Assembly: GCF_019469425.1 (NCBI RefSeq)
Contig: NZ_CP048272.1
Span: forward strand, 1,612,001-1,676,000
Length of the DNA: 64,000 bases
From: Bifidobacterium asteroides
GTDB taxonomy: Bacteria > Actinomycetota > Actinomycetes > Actinomycetales > Bifidobacteriaceae
Direction: 5' to 3'
Below are positions 37,698 through 47,515 of this stretch, in pieces. The translations under genes were made by a program, and so were the position numbers. The first letter of the stretch is position 1. Every line of letters starts with the position of its first letter. The notes under the pieces are model-generated. The model did not search any database. It worked only from the letters and a program-made list of their open reading frames with translations, and had not been told where the DNA came from.

Positions 37698-39374
37698 TTG
37701 GCCGAATTCATTTATCAGATGATCAAGGCGCGCAAGTCCTTCGGCGACCGCGTCATCCTCGACGACGTGACCCTGAGTTTCCTGCCCGGCGCCAAGATTG
37801 GCGTGGTGGGCCCCAACGGCATGGGCAAGTCCACCCTGCTGCGGATCATGGCCGGCCTGGACACGGTCAGCAACGGCGAGGCTCAGCTCACCCCCGGCTA
37901 TACGGTAGGCATCCTGCAGCAGGAACCGCCTCTGGACGAGAACAAGACCGTGGGCGAGAACATTCGCATGGCCTTCGGCGACATCATGAGCAAGGTGGAC
38001 CGCTTCAACCAGATCGGCGAGCAGATGGCCGACCCCAACGCTGATTACGACGCTCTCATGACCGAGATGGGCCAGCTTCAGGAGCAAATTGATGCCGCCA
38101 ACGGCTGGGACCTTGACTCCCAGCTGGACCAGGCCATGGATGCTCTGCAGTGCCCCGACCCGGACACCCCGGTCTCGGTCATCTCGGGAGGCGAACGCCG
38201 CCGGGTGGCTTTATGTCGGCTGTTGCTGGAAGCCCCCGATCTACTGCTGCTCGACGAGCCCACCAACCACTTGGACGCCGAGTCCATCCTCTGGCTGGAA
38301 CAGTATCTGCACACCTACAAGGGCGCCGTCCTAGCCGTGACCCACGACCGGTACTTCCTTGACAATGTGGCCGAATGGATCTGCGAGGTGGACCGTGGCC
38401 ACCTCTACCCTTACCAGGGCAACTACTCCACCTATTTGGAGACCAAAGCCAAGCGTCTAGAAGTCCAAGGACAGAAGGATGCCAAGCTGGCCAAGCGGCT
38501 CAATACCGAACTGGAGTGGGTCCGCTCCTCCCCCAAAGCCCGGCAGGCCAAGAACAAAGCCCGCCTGGAGCGCTACGAGCAGATGGAGAACGAGGCCCGG
38601 AACAACAAGAAGCTGGACTTCTCCGAGATCCAGATTCCGCCGGGTCCTCGTCTGGGCTCCAAGGTGCTGGAGGCTGAGCACATCCACAAGGCCTTTGGCG
38701 ACCGTGTCCTGATCGACGATCTGAGCTTCACTCTGCCTCGAAACGGCATTGTGGGCGTCATCGGCCCCAATGGAGTGGGCAAGTCCACGCTCTTCAAGAC
38801 CATCGTGGGACTGGAGCCGCTGACATCGGGCTCCTTGGAGGTCGGCGACACGGTCAAGATTTCCTACGTGGATCAGAACCGCGAGGGCATCGACCCCAAC
38901 AAGAACCTCTGGGAGGTAGTCTCCGGGGGGCTGGACTTCATCGAGGTCGGAGGCGTTGAGGTGCCCACCCGCGCCTACGTAGCCTCCTTCGGCTTCAAGG
39001 GCTCGGATCAGCAGAAGCCGGCCGGAGTCCTTTCCGGCGGAGAGCGCAACAGGCTGAATCTGGCACTCACCCTCAAGCAGGGCGGCAACCTTCTCCTGCT
39101 GGACGAGCCCACCAACGATCTGGACGTGGAGACCCTGGAAAGTCTGGAAAACGCCCTGCTGGCCTTTCCCGGCTGCGCTGTGGTCATCTCCCACGACCGC
39201 TGGTTCTTGGACCGTATCGCCACCCATATCCTGGCCTGGGAGGGCACGGACGAGAATCCGGCCTCCTGGTATTGGTTCGAGGGCAACTTCCAGGCCTACC
39301 AGGAGAACAAGGTCAAGCGTCTGGGCGAGGAGGCCTCCAGGCCCCACCGCATCCACCGCAAGCTGACTCGCTGA
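37698..39374 (+). CDS. ettA: ABC-F ATPase, energy-dependent translational throttle EttA
   Basis: Ribosome-associated twin ATPase of 558 residues that gates entry into elongation according to the ATP/ADP ratio. It has two nucleotide-binding domains: Walker A GPNGMGKSTL near residue 42 and GPNGVGKSTL near 358, signatures SGGERRRVALCRLL and SGGERNRLNLALTL, and Walker B LLLDEPTNHLDAES and LLLDEPTNDLDVET. The linker has the charged helix SSPKARQAKNKARLERYE typical of EttA. It starts with TTG after GAGGTAGCTTC. No membrane segments are present. Confidence 0.95.
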   Translation: MAEFIYQMIKARKSFGDRVILDDVTLSFLPGAKIGVVGPNGMGKSTLLRIMAGLDTVSNGEAQLTPGYTVGILQQEPPLDENKTVGENIRMAFGDIMSKVDRFNQIGEQMADPNADYDALMTEMGQLQEQIDAANGWDLDSQLDQAMDALQCPDPDTPVSVISGGERRRVALCRLLLEAPDLLLLDEPTNHLDAESILWLEQYLHTYKGAVLAVTHDRYFLDNVAEWICEVDRGHLYPYQGNYSTYLETKAKRLEVQGQKDAKLAKRLNTELEWVRSSPKARQAKNKARLERYEQMENEARNNKKLDFSEIQIPPGPRLGSKVLEAEHIHKAFGDRVLIDDLSFTLPRNGIVGVIGPNGVGKSTLFKTIVGLEPLTSGSLEVGDTVKISYVDQNREGIDPNKNLWEVVSGGLDFIEVGGVEVPTRAYVASFGFKGSDQQKPAGVLSGGERNRLNLALTLKQGGNLLLLDEPTNDLDVETLESLENALLAFPGCAVVISHDRWFLDRIATHILAWEGTDENPASWYWFEGNFQAYQENKVKRLGEEASRPHRIHRKLTR

Positions 39375-39413
39375 ACGAAATACGCCACTGGGAATCGAAG
39401 GCCAAGGAGAAGC

Positions 39414-40328
39414 ATGAGCACCGAGGATGAAGCACTGGCCCAGGCCATCGCTGGGCTGAACCTGCAGAAGCAGCAGCCCGCCGAAGGCCGTTCCCGTTTC
39501 CTTGGAAAATCGTTGGACTTTCCCACGGGACGCCTCTATGGGGGCCAGCTGCTGGGTCAGGCCATCATGGCCGGCGGGCGGACCGCGCCCCAGGGCCGAC
39601 TACCTCACTCGATGCACGCCTATTACCTGCGCACCGGACTCCTGAATCAGGACGTTCAGGCGGAAGTGGAGACCATCCGTGACGGCCGTTCCTTCTCCTC
39701 CCGACGAGTTGACCTGCACCAGGGGGAACGGACCCTCCTAAACGCCCTGCTCTCCTATCAGCAGGTCGGCCAGGAGGGCGTCCGCTATGACGACCCCATG
39801 CCGACGGGGCTGCCAGATCCGGAGGACCTGCCTGGTTCACGAGAGCTGATGGAACCCTATGCCGACAAGTCCCCCTTCGCGGACTACTACGCCCATCGGA
39901 GCCCCTTCGACATGCGTCATGTTGGCGGCACGGTCCTGTTGGATGATGCAGATGACGCAGTACCCGGGGATTCCAAGAACGACGACAGGGGTCGTCAGGC
40001 CGTTTGGAGCCGCACCCAGGGAAGAGCCGACTTGGACCCGCTGATGCGCCGAGCACTGCTGGCCATGGAATGCGATCAGATCATGATGGAGCCGGCCCTG
40101 CGCCGTGCCGGGCTGAGCATGACTACCCCAGGGATTTCCTTCGCCTCCATCGACCATGCCATGTGGTGGTATCAGGACCTGAATCCCTGCGACTGGCACT
40201 GCTTTATTCAGGAGTCCCCAGTAGCCGACCACGGACGCAACCTATGCATGGCCAAGGTCTACAACCGCCAGGGTGACCTAGCTGCCTTCATGGTTCAGGA
40301 GGCCATGATCAGGGTGCCTAAAGACTGA
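39414..40328 (+). CDS. Acyl-CoA thioesterase II (TesB family)
   Basis: Double hot-dog thioesterase of 304 residues with AAGGAGAAGC at the start. The first hot-dog contains RLYGGQLLGQAIMAGGRT, HSMHAYYLRTG and the second contains ISFASIDHAMWWYQDLN with the catalytic Asp region IDHAMW. The motif YDDPMPTGLPDPEDLPG and the final FMVQEAMIRV are typical. It hydrolyses medium or long acyl-CoA. It is 39 bases after ettA and may be co-transcribed. Confidence 0.93.
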   Translation: MSTEDEALAQAIAGLNLQKQQPAEGRSRFLGKSLDFPTGRLYGGQLLGQAIMAGGRTAPQGRLPHSMHAYYLRTGLLNQDVQAEVETIRDGRSFSSRRVDLHQGERTLLNALLSYQQVGQEGVRYDDPMPTGLPDPEDLPGSRELMEPYADKSPFADYYAHRSPFDMRHVGGTVLLDDADDAVPGDSKNDDRGRQAVWSRTQGRADLDPLMRRALLAMECDQIMMEPALRRAGLSMTTPGISFASIDHAMWWYQDLNPCDWHCFIQESPVADHGRNLCMAKVYNRQGDLAAFMVQEAMIRVPKD

Positions 40329-40401
40329 ACGGCCACCAGGTCATCGCGTATTTTTCAAAAAGCACAGGGTTAGCAGCATGGTCGGCAGCGACCGACCGCC
40401 T

Positions 40402-40989
40402 TCAGGTATTTCTTGGCGACGGCCTTGGACGCTGATCAGCATGATTCTCACTGGCATCGGCCTTTGTCTCCGCCCTGTCAACAGTATCGGCTGCATCGGC
40501 CATGGGTCTTTGTGAGGACTTTCGCCGGTCGGTATTCTCAGGTCCGTCATTCGGCGGCAGTTGACAGAGCCACTCCCCCACGGCCCCGGCTACCACATCG
40601 ATAAGACAGACCAGGGATGCTACCAGGCACTCCTGCATGACCCGTGTGTAATAGGGCGCGCCTGCATGGCCCATGCTGATCAGAGCCTGACTGCCGTACC
40701 AGCCCAACAGAGCAGCACAGGCAACGCCCAAGGCCTTGCTCATGATCAGCACATTGACCGCGAAACGCAAATCCATCTCCTTGCGGTCTCCCCTGGCGTA
40801 GCGATGCACCTGGAAGGCCATGATCAGGATGGCCACCCCAAGCAGGAAGAGCAATACGCTGACCAGCCAGGGAACCCCCATGAGGTCCGTCCTGGTGGAC
40901 ATGCCCAGTTCCGAGATGCCGGCACCTCCAATCAGCCCAAGGATCAGGGCGACCAGGTAGTGCACGAGCGGTGTGCGGCGGGCCCTCAT
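40402..40989 (-). CDS. DUF3180 membrane protein
   Basis: 195 residues with four helices (near 8-27, 40-60, 80-105, 118-140) and a hydrophilic C-terminal tail of about 50 residues. It matches the actinobacterial DUF3180 family by position (directly after folK), length and the N-terminal pattern LVHYLVALILGLIGGAGISEL. It overlaps the fol gene by four bases. The function is unknown, and its retention although folE and folP are missing suggests it is not simply part of folate synthesis. Confidence 0.82.
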   Translation of the reverse strand: MRARRTPLVHYLVALILGLIGGAGISELGMSTRTDLMGVPWLVSVLLFLLGVAILIMAFQVHRYARGDRKEMDLRFAVNVLIMSKALGVACAALLGWYGSQALISMGHAGAPYYTRVMQECLVASLVCLIDVVAGAVGEWLCQLPPNDGPENTDRRKSSQRPMADAADTVDRAETKADASENHADQRPRPSPRNT

Positions 40990-42068
40990 GACAGACCGTC
41001 CAGAATCCAGTCCTCCGAGACCAGGCTGATGCGATCACGGTCAGGAGCACGGTTGGCCAGGCTGGCCAGACAGGATCCGCCAGCACCAAGCAGGCAGTGT
41101 TCAGGCTCCAAATAGGCCCAGGGAATCAAAACGCGCGCTGGAGCATCAGCGGTCAGCAGAGGCGGACGGTCCTGGGAAGACAGAACAGAACCATCCAGAG
41201 TCTCCACCTCCACCACATCGGCATCCAAGCCGCCCATCTGCCTGATAGGAGCGGCCACCATGTCTAGAGCCGACTGCAGCTCCTCCAGATTCAGCGGCGT
41301 CTGCAGGATAACCACAGCCGACAGACGCTGATCCCCCTGATCATCCCGGTAGGCATATAGAGGCGAGATGCCGACCAACTGACTGCCGGGGATCCCGTCC
41401 AGAGCTGCGAGAGCACGAAGCATGGCCAACCGATCTGTTCCCGATGCTCCCTCCAGCGCAATTACATCACGCATCGGAAGGCCCTGCGGCTTGGCTCTTT
41501 CAACAGTCGGTCGGCTGAAAGCTTCGTTATCATTCTCCGGACCCGAGGACAGACTGTTCTCTGTAGAGGAGGTCAAGGGGTGACGCAGCCGGGCCTGCGC
41601 CGCATGGCCAGAATCGGCCTGACCAGACAGCAGGAATGAGGGATGCCCTAGAGCTGCATTCCCCCCGCCGCTAACTCGTCCAGATTCCATGCTGGCCGGG
41701 TTGCCTTCCACCTGATCGTCGGCCGCACGCTCCAAGGTGACGCCCACCTGAAAATCGACCCCTGTTCCCTGGTCAGCGCCCAGACGGGTGACCGTAACCC
41801 GGGTGCGGCGTATCTGGTGGGAGAGCAGGATGGCATCAGCCACCTTGGCAGTCAGGGATTCCAGAATCTCATCAGACGACTCGTTTTGGATCAGGTTGAC
41901 GATCCGACGGACAATCTGCACATAGTCCACTGTTTGAGTGCCGTCGTTGAGCCTGCCTGCCTCACTCAAATCCAGATAGAGGACGGCATCGACCTGGTAG
42001 CCGAACCCAGGCTTCTGCTGACCATGCAGGGGTGCGACTTTGATGGAGCTCAAACGGATGGAATCCAT
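40986..42068 (-). CDS. Fused FolB-FolK protein with eroded active sites
   Basis: 360 residues. Residues 1-118 align with dihydroneopterin aldolase and 195-345 with HPPK, with an 80-residue low-complexity linker between. The catalytic residues are altered in both. In the FolB part the HG pair (15-16) remains, but the following Glu and the KPxAP lysine motif are missing (TRLGADQGT at 94-102). In the FolK part SxGSNLGDR has become ALEGASGTDR, and the arginine-rich W-GPR-DxD segment has become QMGGLDADVV, keeping only the two Asp (282, 284). The PHP motif is absent. The start has GGAGGAG. It follows ftsH by 83 bases where folE and folP normally lie. Confidence 0.82.
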   Translation of the reverse strand: MDSIRLSSIKVAPLHGQQKPGFGYQVDAVLYLDLSEAGRLNDGTQTVDYVQIVRRIVNLIQNESSDEILESLTAKVADAILLSHQIRRTRVTVTRLGADQGTGVDFQVGVTLERAADDQVEGNPASMESGRVSGGGNAALGHPSFLLSGQADSGHAAQARLRHPLTSSTENSLSSGPENDNEAFSRPTVERAKPQGLPMRDVIALEGASGTDRLAMLRALAALDGIPGSQLVGISPLYAYRDDQGDQRLSAVVILQTPLNLEELQSALDMVAAPIRQMGGLDADVVEVETLDGSVLSSQDRPPLLTADAPARVLIPWAYLEPEHCLLGAGGSCLASLANRAPDRDRISLVSEDWILDGLS

Positions 42069-42151
42069 GATGTATGCTCCTCCCTTGCCTTAGAACATTT
42101 ACCGCCGCACGCCCTCGGGACCATATGCAGGACACCGAGCCGATCCAGAAT

Positions 42152-44266
42152 TCAGTGCTGGTCCGTTGCGGACGGACCATTCACGCTGCGCCTGAGCTCC
42201 TCAGGAATCTCCACGGGTGGCTGCTCAGAGTCCGGCCGATCCGGCGCAGACAGCCAGAGCTGACGCTCCGGAGCCTTGCGCAAGCCAGCGAAGACCGCAG
42301 CCAGTTCGTCCTTGTTCAGGGTCTCTTTGACCAGCAGCTGTCGAACGAGCTCGTCCAGCACGTCACGGTTCTCGGTGATGATCTGCCAGGCCTCTTGGTG
42401 GGCCGTCTCGATGAGATTGTGAACTTCCTGATCGATGGCCTCTGCGGTTTTCTCCGAATAGTTGTGGGGCTTCAGGGCATCAAGCCCGGAATCCTGGTCA
42501 TTCTCGTCAGCCCACTTGATGGCTCCCAACTTGGATGAGAACCCATACTGCAGGACCATCTGCCGGGCGATGCTGGTGGCCTTTTCGATGTCGTTGGAAG
42601 CGCCTGTGGTCGGGTCGTGGAAGACCACCTCCTCTGCCACGCGACCGCCCATAGCGTAGGCCATCTGGTCCAGCAGTTCGTTGCGGGACTGCGAGTAGCG
42701 GTCTGTGGTAGGCATGACCGCAGTGTAGCCCAAGGCCCGTCCACGCGGCAGAATGGTCACCTTGGTGACCGGATCGGTGTGGTGCAGGGCCGCAGCAACC
42801 ATAGCGTGGCCGCCCTCGTGATAGGCGGTGTTGCGCATTTCGGCCAGGGCCATGCCCTTGGTCCGCCGCCGAGGTCCGCTCAGCACACGGTCAATGGCCT
42901 CGTCGATGGCCCGGTTGTCAATCAGCTGGGCGTTGGAACGCGCAGTCAGCAGAGCCGCCTCATTGAGCACGTTGGCCAGGTCGGCGCCGGTGAAGCCGGG
43001 CGTGCGCACGGCCACAGTGTGCAGGTCCACATCCGGCACAAAGGGCTTGCCCTTGGCGTGGACCTTGAGGATGGCCTCGCGGCCTTCCAGGTCTGGGGCC
43101 TCCACGGCCACCTGACGATCGAACCGGCCGGGCCTGAGCAAGGCCGGATCCAGGATGTCTGGACGGTTGGTGGCTGCAATGATGATCAGGTTCGTATCGT
43201 TGTCGAAGCCGTCCATCTCGACCAGCAGCTGATTCAGAGTCTGCTCACGCTCATCGTGACCGCCGCTCATGCCGGAGCCGCGCTTGCCGCCCACTGCATC
43301 GATCTCATCGATGAAGATGATGGCCGGCGCATTCTTCTTGGCCTCGTCGAACAGGTCACGCACTCGGGAGGCGCCCAGACCGACGAACATCTCGACGAAG
43401 TCGGAGCCTGCCATGGAGTAGAAGGGTACGCTGGCCTCGCCGGCGATGGCCCTGGCCAGCAGGGTCTTGCCGGTTCCAGGGGGACCATAGAGCAGGACGC
43501 CACGGGGTATGCGGGCACCCAGGGCCTTGTACTTGGAGGGATCCTTGAGGAACTCCTTGATCTCCTCCACCTCCTGGACAGCGGCCTCCTCGCCGGCCAC
43601 ATCCGAGAACTTGGTCTTAGGGGTCTGCCCGTCGTTGAGCCGGGCGGAGTTCTTCTTGCCGCCCATGCCGAACATGCCGCCGCCTGCCGCCGAGGACATG
43701 CGTGAGAGCAGGAACCAGAAGACCCCCAGAATGATCAGCATGGGCAGGATGGAAGAGATCAGGTAGCTCATCATGCTGGTCTGCGGCACCACTGAGTTGT
43801 ACCCCTCGGCGGGCTTGGCCTTCTCGACGGCTTTGACCACCTGCTCCCCCTGGGCCTCCACATAGTAGAACTGCACGTCCTTGCCGAAGTTCTTGGAGCT
43901 GCGGTTGCCGCGGAAGCCGGGTACATCCTTGACGAAGTCGCTGTTGAGCTTGAGCTCGACGACCTGCATCTTCTCGGTGATCTCGGCCTTCTTGACCATG
44001 CTGCTGCGGTCGTTCAGCAGCTCTAGGCCATCCTGGGTGTCGATGGTCTGGGCGCCGTTCTGGCTGCTGAAGAAGCCGAAGATGGCCAGGATGATGACCA
44101 CGGCCAAAATCCCCCAGAGCCAGGGGGAACGCCAGAAGGAACGGTTGCCCCCGTTGGGGCCGGATCCGTTGTTGCCCAAGTTGAAGTTGAAGGGGTTGTT
44201 GCCCTTGTCCCCGTTATCCCTGCCTCTATTGGGCGGACCCTGCTGCGGTCCCTGCGAGTAGCTCAT
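42152..44266 (-). CDS. ftsH: ATP-dependent zinc metalloprotease FtsH
   Basis: Membrane-anchored AAA protease of 704 residues that degrades misfolded membrane and regulatory proteins. A Gly/Asn-rich N-terminus precedes helix 1 (about 47-66), an extracytoplasmic domain, helix 2 (about 168-188), then the AAA module with [24 protein letters not shown] and [13 protein letters not shown]. The zinc motif HEGGH occurs in [13 protein letters not shown]. The start overlaps hpt by four bases, so it is translationally coupled to it. Confidence 0.96.
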   Translation of the reverse strand: MSYSQGPQQGPPNRGRDNGDKGNNPFNFNLGNNGSGPNGGNRSFWRSPWLWGILAVVIILAIFGFFSSQNGAQTIDTQDGLELLNDRSSMVKKAEITEKMQVVELKLNSDFVKDVPGFRGNRSSKNFGKDVQFYYVEAQGEQVVKAVEKAKPAEGYNSVVPQTSMMSYLISSILPMLIILGVFWFLLSRMSSAAGGGMFGMGGKKNSARLNDGQTPKTKFSDVAGEEAAVQEVEEIKEFLKDPSKYKALGARIPRGVLLYGPPGTGKTLLARAIAGEASVPFYSMAGSDFVEMFVGLGASRVRDLFDEAKKNAPAIIFIDEIDAVGGKRGSGMSGGHDEREQTLNQLLVEMDGFDNDTNLIIIAATNRPDILDPALLRPGRFDRQVAVEAPDLEGREAILKVHAKGKPFVPDVDLHTVAVRTPGFTGADLANVLNEAALLTARSNAQLIDNRAIDEAIDRVLSGPRRRTKGMALAEMRNTAYHEGGHAMVAAALHHTDPVTKVTILPRGRALGYTAVMPTTDRYSQSRNELLDQMAYAMGGRVAEEVVFHDPTTGASNDIEKATSIARQMVLQYGFSSKLGAIKWADENDQDSGLDALKPHNYSEKTAEAIDQEVHNLIETAHQEAWQIITENRDVLDELVRQLLVKETLNKDELAAVFAGLRKAPERQLWLSAPDRPDSEQPPVEIPEELRRSVNGPSATDQH

Positions 44267-44877
44267 GACTGCTCCCCCTGATCCTGATGATCCTGTTCCT
44301 GGGTCGGGTCCATGTATTCCTCGGACCTGAGTACGGCTATCGAGTCAAGATTACGGTACTGCTCGTCGTAATCCAGTCCGAAGCCCACAACGAATTCGTC
44401 GGGTATGGCGAATCCTGGATACTTGACATCCACCTCGACCTCGTGCCGCGAGGTCTTGTCCAGCAGGGTGAAGATCTCCACCGATGCAGCTCCTCGCTCC
44501 TTGAGATGCTCAACCAGCCAGTGCAAGGTGTAGCCGGAATCGATAATATCCTCAACGATCAGAATATGCCGTCCGCGCACATCGCAATCCAGATCCATCC
44601 TGATGTCCAGGTCCCCCTTGGAAACGCTGGTCTTGCCGGCCGGATAGCTGGAAATGCTCATGAACTCGATCTGCACCGGTATGGTGACGGCCTGTGAGAG
44701 GGCGGCAAGCGTATTGAAAGCCCCCTTGAGCACGGCCAGCATGATCGGGTTCTTACCCTGGTAATCCCGGCTGATCTGCTCGGCCGTCCGGTTGATCAGC
44801 TCCTCTATCCGTTCCTTGGACACCAGTTCATGGTCGATATGGGATTGAATATCAGCGATGCGCATGGTCTCCATCAT
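44263..44877 (-). CDS. hpt: Hypoxanthine phosphoribosyltransferase
   Basis: Purine salvage enzyme that converts hypoxanthine or guanine with PRPP to IMP or GMP. The PRPP motif is clear: ILIVEDIIDSGYTLHWLVEHL near residue 120, with LDKTSRHEVEVDVKYPGF and FVVGFGLDYDEQYRNL later. The start is uncertain: ATGs at 44877, 44874 and 44865 (before RIADIQSHID) are possible, and all overlap the tilS end by 14-26 bases. The C-terminal 20 residues are acidic. Confidence 0.93.
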   Translation of the reverse strand: MMETMRIADIQSHIDHELVSKERIEELINRTAEQISRDYQGKNPIMLAVLKGAFNTLAALSQAVTIPVQIEFMSISSYPAGKTSVSKGDLDIRMDLDCDVRGRHILIVEDIIDSGYTLHWLVEHLKERGAASVEIFTLLDKTSRHEVEVDVKYPGFAIPDEFVVGFGLDYDEQYRNLDSIAVLRSEEYMDPTQEQDHQDQGEQS

Positions 44878-45961
44878 TGCATATGAGAATGACTTGACCC
44901 TTACGGATTGCTGTATGGGAGCTGGGAAAGCGAGGGCCCTGCTGGCCGTGCCATCGGCAGACCAGATCATCCAGGGCCCGGACCTGCACGGCCGTGAACC
45001 GTATGCGCAGCTTGGTCAGCACCTGGGCCAGCAGGCGGGTGCGCAGAGCCGGGTGACAGTCGGCCAATCCGTGGGCATCCAAGCAGGCCAGCACCCCCTT
45101 GGCTCTCTGGTCCAAGTCAGGGCGGGCGACTAGCCGCTGGCACAGCCCATCCACCTGGGTGTCCAAGTAATCCTGATCAAGACGGGCCATATCCGCGCCC
45201 AGTGCCAGACGGCGAACCATGTCCCGGCCAGCGAAGCGATTCAAGGCTGGCAGCAGGTCATGGCGGATCCGCGAGCGCAGCGGCAGCGTCTCGGGAAGCG
45301 TGGAGCCGTCCGGCTGATCATCACCGTTGGTGGGGTCGTCCCACCAGTGAATCCCTTTCTGGCGGCAAATGGCCGTAGTGTCCTTTCGGTCCAGGTCCAG
45401 GAATGGGCGCAAGTAGCGCATTCCTCCACGCTCTACACGCCGGGCCATGCCGGTGATGGCCTCCAACCCCTGGGAGCGAATCAGGCCAATCAGCACCGTT
45501 TCGGCCTGATCGTCACGGGTGTGCGCCAGAAGGACGGCCCTGGCGCCAAACTTGAGGGCCTGCCCAGAGAGGGCCCGGTAGCGGGCTGCACGGGCGTCAG
45601 CCTCAAGACCAGCCGTAGTAACAGGCACATCCACTCTGGTGACGCGGACCGGATCCAATCCCAGCTCCCGGCAGGTTCCAGCCGCGCGTTCGGCGATCCG
45701 ATCCGAATCAGGCACCAGACCATGATCGATCAGCAGGGCGCCGCACCGCAGCCCGGTCATATCAGCCACCAGGTGGGCCACATAGGCCAGGGCTAAGGAA
45801 TCTCGGCCTCCCGAGCAGGCCACCAGAATCAGTGGGGCATCCGGATCGGGCCTGTGCACCCCGTGATGGGCGAACCGCCTATCCTGCAGGCCCAGGCCCT
45901 CCCGGTCCAGGGTTGAACGCAGGAGCCCCACCGCTTTTTTCATCTCTGCCGAATAGACCAT
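44852..45961 (-). CDS. tilS: tRNA(Ile)-lysidine synthase
   Basis: Modifies C34 of tRNA-Ile(CAT) to lysidine so that it reads AUA. It has 369 residues from the ATG at 45961 (45943 is an alternative); the longer frame runs back through dacB. The PP-loop SGGRDSLALAYVAHL is intact, followed by GALLIDHGL, AVLLAHTRDDQAETVLIGL and GGMRYLRPFLDL. The C-terminal part covers the substrate-binding domain. It lies between dacB and hpt as in other actinobacteria. Confidence 0.93.
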   Translation of the reverse strand: MVYSAEMKKAVGLLRSTLDREGLGLQDRRFAHHGVHRPDPDAPLILVACSGGRDSLALAYVAHLVADMTGLRCGALLIDHGLVPDSDRIAERAAGTCRELGLDPVRVTRVDVPVTTAGLEADARAARYRALSGQALKFGARAVLLAHTRDDQAETVLIGLIRSQGLEAITGMARRVERGGMRYLRPFLDLDRKDTTAICRQKGIHWWDDPTNGDDQPDGSTLPETLPLRSRIRHDLLPALNRFAGRDMVRRLALGADMARLDQDYLDTQVDGLCQRLVARPDLDQRAKGVLACLDAHGLADCHPALRTRLLAQVLTKLRIRFTAVQVRALDDLVCRWHGQQGPRFPSSHTAIRKGQVILICNDGDHAHR

Positions 45962-45980
45962 GGTCCTGGCTGCTTCCCGC

Positions 45981-47483
45981 TCAGAGCCGATCCAGGGATC
46001 CGACCAGGGTGTCCACAGCATGCCGGGCAGCAGCCACATCCTCGGGATCGTTGACGACCACGGCAAAGACCAAAACACCGCCTGAGCGTCGAATCACATT
46101 GCCCGCCAATGAAGTCACATGGTCCAGGGTGCCGGTCTTGACCCGGATCAGCCCGTCAGCCTGATTGTCTATTTTGCGCCTGGCTGCCGTGCCGGTCAGC
46201 CCCACCACTGACAGACCCTTGACCAGAGGGGTCAGCCCCTTCTCGGACAGGGCCAGCTGCTGAACGTCCGCCAAGGTACCCACCTTTAGACTGGAGCCAG
46301 GGGTCAGCCCCGAGCAGTCGGCCATGTTGAGGCCTGCGGTATCTACGCCCAGCTTGTTCAGCGTGCTGGTCACGGCTTTCACAGCTCCGGCCGGGCTGTT
46401 GGGCATGTCCAGGGACAAGGCGGTCAGACGGCCGAAAAGCTCGGCCAAACTGTTGTCGGAGTTGCGCAGCATCAGCGACATGATTTCGCTGAGCCGTGCC
46501 GAGCGGATACTGGCCAGAACCTTGCCTTGGGCATGGTCGGTCCGATCTGGCCCCTGAGCATTGTCCACCTGGATCCCGGACTCCATCAGGCGACTGGCAA
46601 AAACTGCTGCGGCAGCACCCGCCGGGTTTTGGACCCTGGGCAGATAGACCCCGCCCGCGTCCGGATGGGAGACAGGCTCAGTCCGTCCCTGCCTGGCCTC
46701 ATCCACGGCCATAGCGACGGGCTCCTGGAAGTAGATTCCATCAGCATTGTTCGCTTCGATCCCCTTCGGCGCCCGATCGTCGCCGAAGAGCGTGTCCTGG
46801 TAGGCCAGGGTCACCCGGCCAATCCCCTGCTGGTGCAGAGCCTGAGCCGTCTTCTCGGCCAGGGTCCCCAGGCCGGCTCGGCCATTGACGTGCAGGGGAT
46901 CGTCCTTGCCGATCCCCAGAAGCATATCGCCGTGACCGCGCAGGGTCAGCGTCGCCTGCGAAGAGGCAGAGGGATTCAGAACCGCCTCAGTGTCCAGTTG
47001 GGAGGACATATCCAGAACGGAGGCGGCTGCAGCTGCAGTCAAGGTCTTCATGGTGGAGGCCGGCTGACGCGCCTGATCGGCGTTCTTCTGGGCAAGCACC
47101 CGTCCATCAGCCTGTCGCACGACCAACGAGTATGCAGTGCCCAGACCCGGTGTGCCGGCGAAAGTGTTGACTAATTGCTGGACCTGGCCGGCATCCACTG
47201 CGGACCCAGGCTTGTCTGCGACCAGGGGCGGTTCGCCCATCATGACCGCAGGAGAAACCGAAGAATGACTGGTCTTGGCCAAGGTCAGCGGTCCGGGTAC
47301 CAGGTCGGCCAAGTCCATGGATGCATAGCCGACGACGAGCACGACAGCCACAAGCATGGCCAGGACCACCCGCCAGCGTCGCTTGATCCGACGACGGCGT
47401 GTTATGCGCAGCTGATGTCTGTCACCCAATTGCTCACTCCCGGACTTGTGTTCGCCAACCGAGTTCGGCTCGGTCGGCATCAT
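45981..47483 (-). CDS. dacB: D-alanyl-D-alanine carboxypeptidase/endopeptidase (PBP4 type, S13)
   Basis: Exported low-molecular-weight penicillin-binding protein of 500 residues. A basic cytoplasmic N-terminus and one helix (about 39-55) anchor it. Active-site motifs are SxxK (Ser143-Lys146, STMK), SDN in RNSDNSLAELFGRL and KTG in RVKTGTLDHV near 455. It trims or cross-checks peptidoglycan stems. It heads the tilS-hpt-ftsH run and follows an ABC transporter by 32 bases, so wall function may be linked to it. Confidence 0.92.
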   Translation of the reverse strand: MMPTEPNSVGEHKSGSEQLGDRHQLRITRRRRIKRRWRVVLAMLVAVVLVVGYASMDLADLVPGPLTLAKTSHSSVSPAVMMGEPPLVADKPGSAVDAGQVQQLVNTFAGTPGLGTAYSLVVRQADGRVLAQKNADQARQPASTMKTLTAAAAASVLDMSSQLDTEAVLNPSASSQATLTLRGHGDMLLGIGKDDPLHVNGRAGLGTLAEKTAQALHQQGIGRVTLAYQDTLFGDDRAPKGIEANNADGIYFQEPVAMAVDEARQGRTEPVSHPDAGGVYLPRVQNPAGAAAAVFASRLMESGIQVDNAQGPDRTDHAQGKVLASIRSARLSEIMSLMLRNSDNSLAELFGRLTALSLDMPNSPAGAVKAVTSTLNKLGVDTAGLNMADCSGLTPGSSLKVGTLADVQQLALSEKGLTPLVKGLSVVGLTGTAARRKIDNQADGLIRVKTGTLDHVTSLAGNVIRRSGGVLVFAVVVNDPEDVAAARHAVDTLVGSLDRL

Positions 47484-47515
47484 CCAACTAGCCTAGTACT
47501 GGTCCTGTCGCTGTC

